DNA of 64,000 nt from Leptospira kanakyensis. GTDB taxonomy: Bacteria > Spirochaetota > Leptospiria > Leptospirales > Leptospiraceae. The stretch is taken from positions 186,001-250,000 of the forward strand of contig NZ_RQFG01000018.1 in the NCBI RefSeq assembly GCF_004769235.1, in the 5' to 3' direction. Shown in pieces: positions 54,103 through 61,006 of this stretch. Numbering within the stretch: the first letter of the stretch is position 1; each line of letters begins with the position of its first letter. The notes beneath the pieces are model-generated. The model had not been told where the DNA came from. It did no database searches and saw only the letters and a list, made by a program, of their open reading frames with translations. Made by a program: the position numbers and the translations under genes.

Positions 54103-55563
54103 TTGATCTTTTCCGATTTTGAATACTTTGTCTTCTTTCTCTTTGTTTTTTTTACGGTTTGGTACGTATTCCCTACCATTTTTTCGAATCAATCTAGGGA
54201 AACACGAATCCTACATATCTTCCTACTCATTAGTAGTTATTTCTTTTACATGTCTTGGGATTATCGTTTTGGTGCTCTCATCCTACTTTCCACTGCCATC
54301 GATTATTATGTAGGACTCAAACTAAGCGGAGAAACTAGGGAAAAGGTAAGATACTATCTCTTACTTTTTAGTTTGATTACAAACCTAGTGTTTATTTTGG
54401 GTTTTTTCAAATATTACAACTTTCTTGTCACCTCTATCAATACGGTCACCAATCCTTTGTTTGGTGCAGATGCCTTACCTGTTCTTAAAATTATTCTTCC
54501 TGCAGGGATCTCCTTTTTTACCTTTCAGTCTTTGTCTTATACCATTGATGTGTATCGCAAGGAAATTCCGGCCGAAAAAGATTTTATTCGTTTTGCTTTG
54601 TTCGTGAGTTTTTTCCCTCAACTGGTTGCAGGCCCCATTGTTACGGCAAGAACCTTTATGCCACAACTCTATACGCCAAAAAAACTGGAAGATATCGAGT
54701 TTCGAGTGTCGATTCGATTTTTTATGTTGGGTTATTTTAAGAAAGCAGTTTTGTCTGATATGGTCGCTCCGACCATTGACACAATTTATGCCGACCCATC
54801 TGGCCACCACGCCTACGCTTTGTTAATTGCCGCAGCGCTCGGTGGAATTCAAGTGTATTTGGATTTTAGCGGGTATTCGGATATGGCCATTGGAAGTGCC
54901 ATGTTACTTGGTTATAAACTTCCGACAAACTTCAACTTACCATTCCTTGCCACTTCTGTTTCTGGTTTTTGGCGCCGTTGGCACATGACCTTAAATTCTT
55001 GGTTACGAGATTATATTTATATTCCTATGGGTGGAAGCCGCGTAACATCCGTCAGACGAAAATTCAATCTTTGGTTCACCATGTTTGTGAGTGGGGTTTG
55101 GCACGGAGCACAGTGGACTTTTGTGTTTTGGGGAAGTCTCAACGGATTTTTTTATTTTTTAGAAGAGGTTTGGAAAGAATGGTTTCCTGACCAAAAGAAC
55201 GAAACGGAAACCAAACATTGGTATGCGGCTCCTCTTTGGCTCTTTCAGAATCTCCTCAATAGTTCCATTTTCTTTTTGGGTGCTGTTTTCTTTCGTTCTC
55301 TCACTTGGGAAAATGCTTGGATTCACATCCGGGGAATTTTTACATTCCAAGCGGGACAAATCCGGCCTTATATGTGGAAAGACTTCCTTTGGATTCTATT
55401 TTTCCTCTATTTAGGCCATATCATCGGTTATTTTATCTTTGAAAAGGGAAAAGGCAAACAAATCCCCGCCAGTTTGGAATTTGCCCTCTATCCCATTCTC
55501 TTTCTTGTCTTAAATTTAGCTACACCAGAAAACTCCGTTCCGTTCATTTACTTTCAGTTCTAA
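54103..55563 (+). CDS. MBOAT-family acyltransferase (AlgI-like)
   Basis: A 486-residue inner-membrane O-acyltransferase with about 11 helices. The AlgI pattern is clear: ISSYFFYMSWDYRFG, FFKYYNF, ILPAGISFFTFQSLSYTIDVYR, FVSFFPQLVAGPI, LDFSGYSDMAIG, FWRRWHMTLNSWLRDYIYIPMGGS and the catalytic His about 334 in SGVWHGAQW. It probably transfers acyl groups from the cytosol to a periplasmic sugar polymer. The AlgJ/AlgX-like partner is not adjacent. The start is TTG with AAGG nine bases upstream. Confidence 0.92.
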   Translation: MIFSDFEYFVFFLFVFFTVWYVFPTIFSNQSRETRILHIFLLISSYFFYMSWDYRFGALILLSTAIDYYVGLKLSGETREKVRYYLLLFSLITNLVFILGFFKYYNFLVTSINTVTNPLFGADALPVLKIILPAGISFFTFQSLSYTIDVYRKEIPAEKDFIRFALFVSFFPQLVAGPIVTARTFMPQLYTPKKLEDIEFRVSIRFFMLGYFKKAVLSDMVAPTIDTIYADPSGHHAYALLIAAALGGIQVYLDFSGYSDMAIGSAMLLGYKLPTNFNLPFLATSVSGFWRRWHMTLNSWLRDYIYIPMGGSRVTSVRRKFNLWFTMFVSGVWHGAQWTFVFWGSLNGFFYFLEEVWKEWFPDQKNETETKHWYAAPLWLFQNLLNSSIFFLGAVFFRSLTWENAWIHIRGIFTFQAGQIRPYMWKDFLWILFFLYLGHIIGYFIFEKGKGKQIPASLEFALYPILFLVLNLATPENSVPFIYFQF

Positions 55564-55610
55564 TTTGCTTTTTTCGTTTCCAATATTAGGAATCCTTATA
55601 GCTTGTTGCT

Positions 55611-55958
55611 ATGGAAAGTGAGCGAAGGCTACCAAGAATATCTCCCGGTGACTTTTCTGAATTTGAGGTGCAACTGGATTTGGAAGGGATCACCTTATTT
55701 GGAAAGTTAGGGAATATTTCAGAAGAAGGCCTTTGTTTTTTGGGTGAGGACGACTTACTCAGCGATGAAATTGAGTCCCAGGTTTTGGGAAGTATTGTTT
55801 GGGCAAAGGGCACCAAACGTATGTTCTTTGAAGGAACTGTTATGTGGACCCAAACCTCCAAAATCAAAAATGTAATTTATTATATCGCAGGAATCCAATT
55901 CCAAGAAAAACTAAATCTTACGGATTCTATGCTTGCTCGTAGTTTGGAGATCAAATGA
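55611..55958 (+). CDS. PilZ-domain protein (cyclic di-GMP receptor)
   Basis: A 115-residue single-domain protein. It has the Arg-rich start (ERRLPRIS, family RxxxR) and the second motif GNISEEGLCF (D/NxSxxG) needed for c-di-GMP binding, then strands ending IAGIQFQEK. It links second-messenger signalling to the envelope. Its stop overlaps the next gene's ATG (ATGA), so an operon with the following oxidoreductase and acyltransferase is likely. Confidence 0.85.
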   Translation: MESERRLPRISPGDFSEFEVQLDLEGITLFGKLGNISEEGLCFLGEDDLLSDEIESQVLGSIVWAKGTKRMFFEGTVMWTQTSKIKNVIYYIAGIQFQEKLNLTDSMLARSLEIK

Positions 55959-56647
55959 AAATACTACTCCTTGGTGGAACCGGACTTATCGGTAAACAAG
56001 TGTTACTGTCTCTTGTTTTTTATCCCCAAATCAAAAAGGTAATTGTTTGGGCCAGAAGTTCCAAGTCTGCTTCCAATCCCAATGTCCCCATTGAAGTCAT
56101 CCAAGTAAACTGGGAAGATTTTCAGGCAGGAAAAGTTTCCCTTCCTGATGGTTTGGATGCTGTATTTTGTTGTCTTGGAACTACCATTAACAAAGCAGGA
56201 AGCCAGGAAAAATTCAAAGAAATCGATTACGAATATCCACTCCTTGCGGCCAAACAAGCCAAATCAAAAAATGTTCCTGGATTTTATATCATTACCGCCA
56301 TGGGATCTGATGCCAATTCTTCTATATTTTACAACCGAGTGAAAGGCGAAATTGAAACGGAACTTCGTAACTTACAATTTCCCTTCCTTGGAATTTTTAG
56401 ACCTTCCCTTCTCATTGGCGAAAGAGAAGAAGTACGATTGGGCGAGAAGGTAGGTGAATTCCTCGGAAATCTCATTCCTTTTGGACTTCTGGGACTTAAA
56501 AAATTCAAACCCATTCCTGGTGAATACGTTGCCAAATCCATGATCCATTCTCTGTTACACGACAAACCAGAAAAAGGATTACCTCCACAAGTGAAAGTAT
56601 ATGAAAACGATGTCCTTTGGGAGATCGGTAAGGACCATTCTTTTTGA
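55955..56647 (+). CDS. NAD(P)-binding Rossmann-fold protein (HTATIP2/NmrA-like)
   Basis: A 230-residue atypical short-chain dehydrogenase. The glycine motif GGTGLIGKQV is at residues 7-16, CCLGTT at about residue 73, then an active-site-like YNRVKGEIE (YxxxK). RPSLLIGEREEVR is typical of HTATIP2-like oxidoreductases. The substrate is unknown. It overlaps the PilZ gene upstream (ATGA) and the acyltransferase gene downstream by four bases (TTGA), so the three are translationally coupled. Confidence 0.88.
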   Translation: MKILLLGGTGLIGKQVLLSLVFYPQIKKVIVWARSSKSASNPNVPIEVIQVNWEDFQAGKVSLPDGLDAVFCCLGTTINKAGSQEKFKEIDYEYPLLAAKQAKSKNVPGFYIITAMGSDANSSIFYNRVKGEIETELRNLQFPFLGIFRPSLLIGEREEVRLGEKVGEFLGNLIPFGLLGLKKFKPIPGEYVAKSMIHSLLHDKPEKGLPPQVKVYENDVLWEIGKDHSF

Positions 56648-57381
56648 TTCCAGACAACAAACAAAAACCCTATTCCAAAACCAAATACATCATCCTGAGT
56701 TGGGTGGTTCACTTCATCGTAAGAGTTTGGTATCTATTCATTCGAAACCAAAAGTTTATCATTCCGGACGCAAGTGCTAATGCCATTGAAAAAGGTTCTG
56801 GATATATCATTGCTGTTTTTCATGAAACAACTCTTTCTCTTTACCGGCATGCCACTCAGTATTTAAAACGAAAGAAAAAAGCGGATATGGTCGCTCTTGT
56901 GTCCCAATCCAAAGATGGTGAAATCATCCACCAAACCTTTGCTCGCTCTAACTTACGTTCTGTGCGAGGTTCTTCCACGAGAGGGGGAACAGGTGCCTTT
57001 CGTAATATCCTCAAAGAAATGAAACAAGGGGCAGTGCCTATTTTTACTGTGGATGGCCCAAAAGGCCCGAGGCGTGAAGTAAAACCAGGTGTCATTGTGA
57101 CTGCTTCTCTCACTGGTTTTCCCATCCTATATTTGCATTCTTGTTATGACAGGGCTTACACTTTCAAAAGTTGGGACAGGCATTTTTTCCCTAAATTTGG
57201 AGCTCGTCTTTTCATTCAATACGGGGAACCGTTTTTTGTTCCGAAAGGTCTTTCGGAGAGCCAAATGGATGAATATGCCAAAAAATTGGAAATTGCCATG
57301 GGGAAAAATGCGGAAAACCTGGAATCCTATGTGCGGGAACGTTTCCCTGACAATTCTATTGACGTACCACCTAAACTCTAA
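56644..57381 (+). CDS. DUF374-family lysophospholipid acyltransferase-like protein
   Basis: A 245-residue protein with one N-terminal hydrophobic segment (about 15-33). FHETTLSLYR takes the place of the HxxxxD acyltransferase motif. It also has ALVSQSKDGEIIHQTFARSNLRSVRGSSTRGG and PIFTVDGPKGPRREVKPGVI, both characteristic of DUF374. It probably acylates a lipid A-like or phospholipid precursor at the inner membrane. The start is TTG overlapping the stop of the previous gene. metK follows 24 nt downstream. Confidence 0.88.
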   Translation: MIPDNKQKPYSKTKYIILSWVVHFIVRVWYLFIRNQKFIIPDASANAIEKGSGYIIAVFHETTLSLYRHATQYLKRKKKADMVALVSQSKDGEIIHQTFARSNLRSVRGSSTRGGTGAFRNILKEMKQGAVPIFTVDGPKGPRREVKPGVIVTASLTGFPILYLHSCYDRAYTFKSWDRHFFPKFGARLFIQYGEPFFVPKGLSESQMDEYAKKLEIAMGKNAENLESYVRERFPDNSIDVPPKL

Positions 57382-57405
57382 ATTTTAACCAAGTAAGGTA
57401 AAAAA

Positions 57406-58572
57406 ATGTCATCTCTCAAAAACTATATCTTCACTTCCGAGTCCGTATCTGAAGGACACCCAGACAAAGTCTGTGACCAAATTTCCGATGCCATTCTCGA
57501 TGCATATTTAGCCCAAGATCCAAAATCCCGTGTTGCTTGTGAAACTCTGGTAACAACAAACCTTGTTGTGATTGCCGGTGAGATCACAAGTAAAGGAAAA
57601 GTGGACACACAAGAAGTGGCCCGCGATGTAATTCGAAAAATTGGTTATAACGATATCAATATGTATTTCGATGCAGATTTCGCAGTGGTTTCTTCCCACG
57701 TTCATGCTCAGTCTCCAGACATTGCCCAAGGGGTAAATGAAGGAGAAGGACTCCATACAGAACAAGGAGCCGGAGACCAAGGTCTTATGTTTGGTTTTGC
57801 CATCGCAGAAACTCCAGAACTAATGCCTGCTCCTCTTTATTACTCACACAAACTTTTGGAAAACCTATCTGACCTTCGTCACACAGGGAAAATTGACTGG
57901 TTACGTCCTGATGCAAAATCGCAAGTCACCATCCAATACGAAGACGGAAAACCAAAAAGAGTGGATACTGTTGTAATCTCTACGCAACACAAACCAGGTG
58001 TGACTCACAAACAAATCGAAGAAGCAGTCATCGAAGAATGTATCAAAAAAATCATTCCTAAAGAACTTCTTACAAACACTCGTTATTTCATTAACCCTAC
58101 TGGTAAATTTGAAATTGGTGGGCCACACGGTGATACAGGTCTTACAGGACGTAAGATCATTGTAGATACTTACGGTGGAATGGGTCGTCATGGTGGTGGA
58201 GCTTTCTCTGGAAAAGATCCATCTAAAGTTGACCGTTCTGCAGCATATATCGGCCGTTATATTGCAAAAAACGTAGTGGCAGCAGGACTTGCACACAAAT
58301 GTGAAGTACAACTTGCATACGCAATTGGTGTTGCGGAACCAGTATCTGTTCTTGTAGATACTTTTGGAACAGGAACCATTTCTGATGAAGAAATCGCAAA
58401 ACGAGTTCTTGCAAATTTCAAACTCACTCCAAAAGGAATTGTGGATGGCCTTGATCTTCTTGGAAAAGGAAGAAAATACCAAGAAACTGCGGCTTATGGT
58501 CACTTTGGTAGAACAGGTAGCACATTTACCTGGGAAAAAACTGATAAAGCAGAAGCTTTAAAAAAAGGATAA
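57406..58572 (+). CDS. metK: S-adenosylmethionine synthase
   Basis: Makes S-adenosylmethionine from methionine and ATP, in the cytosol. Landmarks: [56 protein letters not shown] and [19 protein letters not shown], the two family signatures included. The 388 residues are near the usual 385-400. AAGGT with 6-nt spacing precedes the ATG. It lies three bases before the transketolase subunit gene, so they share a transcript. Confidence 0.97.
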   Translation: MSSLKNYIFTSESVSEGHPDKVCDQISDAILDAYLAQDPKSRVACETLVTTNLVVIAGEITSKGKVDTQEVARDVIRKIGYNDINMYFDADFAVVSSHVHAQSPDIAQGVNEGEGLHTEQGAGDQGLMFGFAIAETPELMPAPLYYSHKLLENLSDLRHTGKIDWLRPDAKSQVTIQYEDGKPKRVDTVVISTQHKPGVTHKQIEEAVIEECIKKIIPKELLTNTRYFINPTGKFEIGGPHGDTGLTGRKIIVDTYGGMGRHGGGAFSGKDPSKVDRSAAYIGRYIAKNVVAAGLAHKCEVQLAYAIGVAEPVSVLVDTFGTGTISDEEIAKRVLANFKLTPKGIVDGLDLLGKGRKYQETAAYGHFGRTGSTFTWEKTDKAEALKKG

Positions 58573-58575
58573 ATC

Positions 58576-59541
58576 ATGGGAGCACCTAGCCAATCCACTG
58601 CAGACAAAAAAGCAACGAGAGATGCCTACGGCGAAGCCTTAGTTGAGTTAGGTGCATCTAGACAAGATGTCGTGGTTTTAGATGCGGATCTTTCTGGTTC
58701 CACTAAAACTGCGGATTTTAAGAAAAAATATCCTGAACGTTTTTTTAATGTTGGTGTCGCTGAACAAAACTTAGTTGGTCATGCGGCAGGTCTTGCTCTT
58801 TCTGGTTTTGTGCCTTTTGCTTCTAGTTTTGCTATGTTTTTATCTGGCAGAGCTTGGGAAGTGGTGCGTAACAGTGTGGTTTACCCAAAAGTAAACGTAA
58901 AACTCGTTGCCTCTCATGGTGGAATCACTGTGGGAGAAGACGGTGCTTCTCACCAATGTATTGAAGACTTCGCCATCATGCGAGTCATTCCAGAAATGAC
59001 TGTGATTTGTCCTTCTGATTTCAACGAAACCAAACAAGTCATTCACGCTATCGCTGATTATAAAGGCCCGGTGTACGTAAGGGTGGGTCGTCCTGCCATT
59101 CCTGTCATCGAAAGAGAAAATTACAAATTCCAAATTGGAAAAGCAGAAGTCATTTCTGAAGGAAAAGATGTTTGTATCATTGCCAATGGTGTAATGGTCA
59201 ACGAAGCTATGATCGCTGTGGGACTACTCAAAGAAAAAGGAATTAACGCAAGCCTTCTCAATATGGCTACCATCAAACCTTTGGACAAAGATGCCATCAT
59301 CGCCAAAGCAAAAGAATGCGGTGCCGTTGTGACTTGTGAAGAACACAATGTGATTGGTGGTCTTGGTTCTGCAGTTTCAGAACTTCTTTCGGAAGAGTAT
59401 CCAGTTCCTGTCATCAAAGTCGGAATGAAAGATACATTCGGAAAATCAGGAACTTGGAGTGGTCTACTGGATTACTTTGGTCTCCGTGCAAAAGACGTTG
59501 TTTCCCACGTAGAAATCGCAATTTCCAAAAAGAAAAAATAA
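58576..59541 (+). CDS. Transketolase, C-terminal subunit
   Basis: The C-terminal half of a split transketolase (pentose-phosphate pathway), 321 residues. It holds the pyrimidine-binding domain ([32 protein letters not shown], with catalytic Glu in [39 protein letters not shown]) and the C-terminal domain ([17 protein letters not shown]). The thiamine-diphosphate-binding N-terminal subunit is not in the window before or after it and must be encoded elsewhere. The ribosome site AAAGGA lies in the end of metK. Confidence 0.93.
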   Translation: MGAPSQSTADKKATRDAYGEALVELGASRQDVVVLDADLSGSTKTADFKKKYPERFFNVGVAEQNLVGHAAGLALSGFVPFASSFAMFLSGRAWEVVRNSVVYPKVNVKLVASHGGITVGEDGASHQCIEDFAIMRVIPEMTVICPSDFNETKQVIHAIADYKGPVYVRVGRPAIPVIERENYKFQIGKAEVISEGKDVCIIANGVMVNEAMIAVGLLKEKGINASLLNMATIKPLDKDAIIAKAKECGAVVTCEEHNVIGGLGSAVSELLSEEYPVPVIKVGMKDTFGKSGTWSGLLDYFGLRAKDVVSHVEIAISKKKK

Positions 59542-59557
59542 GGTTTTGGTTTCGGTT

Positions 59558-59884
59558 ATGACCGGTGCCGGAGCTTCCCAACCATCCATCTTAGAAGAAA
59601 CCGAAGTGAGGCCGCGTCGTAGTGACGGGCCTTGGAAGGTTGTCCTTTGGGATGATGACTTTCATACTTATGAATATGTCATTGAGATGTTAATGGACGT
59701 ATGCCAAATGCCTTGGGAAAAAGCCTTCCAACATGCAGTCGAAGTAGATACCAGAAAAAAAACCATCGTCTTTTCTGGAGAATTGGAACATGCAGAGTTT
59801 GTCCACGAACGGATCTTAAACTATGGCCCTGATCCTAGAATGGGTTCTTCGAAAGGTTCCATGACGGCCACTCTCGAACAATAA
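59558..59884 (+). CDS. clpS: ClpS adaptor of the ClpAP protease
   Basis: A 108-residue N-degron adaptor. WKVVLWDDDFHTYEYVIEML matches the ClpS signature (family LxNDDxTxxEFV, with Trp-Asp-Asp here), followed by CQMPWEKAFQHAVEVDTRKKTIVFSGELEHAEFVHERI. ATG 59558 gives a typical N-terminal extension; a TTG at 59546 is possible and closer to the preceding AAGG. No clpA follows. Confidence 0.93.
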   Translation: MTGAGASQPSILEETEVRPRRSDGPWKVVLWDDDFHTYEYVIEMLMDVCQMPWEKAFQHAVEVDTRKKTIVFSGELEHAEFVHERILNYGPDPRMGSSKGSMTATLEQ

Positions 59885-59907
59885 AATATCCTAATTCTTT
59901 TTTAAAA

Positions 59908-59935
59908 CGGAATCTGTTGTTAAATTTTGATTCCG
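59908..59935 (-). terminator. Stem-loop between clpS and the CBM48 gene
   Basis: CGGAATC pairs with GATTCCG across a 14-nt loop. On the minus strand it is followed by TTTT, so it may end the CBM48 gene. Confidence 0.4.
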
Positions 59936-59972
59936 AATCTGTATTGAAAGTTACCTAGATGTTTAAAGAAGA

Positions 59973-60851
59973 TTACATCTTACGTTCTAACGCGTAATTT
60001 CTTTCCGGAACGAGTAACGATGAAACCGATTCATTTGTATCCACTTTGATGTTTGTTGCTGGATTGTAAGTATCTAACATATACTCTCCATCCACAATGA
60101 ATTGGTAATGGTATTCCCCAGGTAATAATTTCTTTTCGAGAGTGAACACTCCCTTTCTGTCTTTTTTAAGGAAATCATGTTCTGGGTTCCAATCATTAAA
60201 ACTTCCCACCACTCGAACCACTTCTGCCTCGGGTAAGTAAATTTGGAATTTAACCGTTCGTAAGTCCCGTTCTTCGTTGGCAGAATCTTCGAGAACCATG
60301 GTTTTGGTTTGGCGGTCCGTGTCTTTGTTCTCTAAGATGAAACGGGAGTAGTAGGAACCAGAACCATCTTCCAACTTATCAAAGTTTTCTGGGTCATAGG
60401 TGAGAAGTCCATTCACTCGGAATTTGTATTCGTAAACAGGATCTTCTTCATAAGTATCAGTGATTTGAGTGGGTTCGATTACTGTATAATAGATACCGTA
60501 TTGGTTCCGTTTCATATCGGAACATTCCCAATTGTTAAAACTTCCGCAGATTTCTACGGCTTCCTCTCTGAGGCCGTTGTAGGTAAATAAAATTCCTCTG
60601 TGAATGAGTTTGCCAGAAGAAACATAAGACTCTACGTCTAGATAACGAATGTAACGTGGAGCGATATTTTTTTTGAGACTTTCCAGTTGCCAGAGGTAAT
60701 AAACTGTATCCTGATTTTCCGTTTCATCGGACATCTCTAGTTCTTTTGAAGAAAAACTTCCAATCCAGTCCATTCCGTCCTCTGCAAAGATTCCGATTCC
60801 TGTGAAAAAGAGTAAAAATAGGGCAATACGGATGGATTTCGATTTCATCAT
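59973..60851 (-). CDS. Exported protein with two CBM48-like glycan-binding domains
   Basis: A 292-residue protein with a signal peptide (MMKSKSIRIALFLLFFTGIGIFA). Two glycogen-binding-like domains are visible. The first runs about residues 85-170 (FTYNGLREEAVEICGSFNNW...YEYKFRVNGLLTYDP). The second runs about 198-275 (FQIYLPEAEVVRVVGSFNDW...YHYQFIVDGEYMLD). Both keep the GSFNxW core of the AMPK-type CBM48. No catalytic domain is attached. It may bind an alpha-glucan or act as a periplasmic structural protein. Confidence 0.85.
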   Translation of the reverse strand: MMKSKSIRIALFLLFFTGIGIFAEDGMDWIGSFSSKELEMSDETENQDTVYYLWQLESLKKNIAPRYIRYLDVESYVSSGKLIHRGILFTYNGLREEAVEICGSFNNWECSDMKRNQYGIYYTVIEPTQITDTYEEDPVYEYKFRVNGLLTYDPENFDKLEDGSGSYYSRFILENKDTDRQTKTMVLEDSANEERDLRTVKFQIYLPEAEVVRVVGSFNDWNPEHDFLKKDRKGVFTLEKKLLPGEYHYQFIVDGEYMLDTYNPATNIKVDTNESVSSLLVPERNYALERKM

Positions 60852-61006
60852 AGGTTTGGTCGTAAAGGGTTCCTTCTAGATAATTTTCGGCAGAATTGAA
60901 AAAAGGGAGTGAAAGGTTTTTTTCCAAAGGAACCATCTGACATAATAAAAAAAATATTCTGTCATTTTGAGAATGGGCCGATAATTCATTAGGAATAGAC
61001 CCTTAA

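Noticed and set aside
57901..58503. A 200-codon open frame on the minus strand inside metK.
   Set aside because: Phe/Cys/Thr-rich composition mirrors the metK codons; metK is unambiguous on the other strand.
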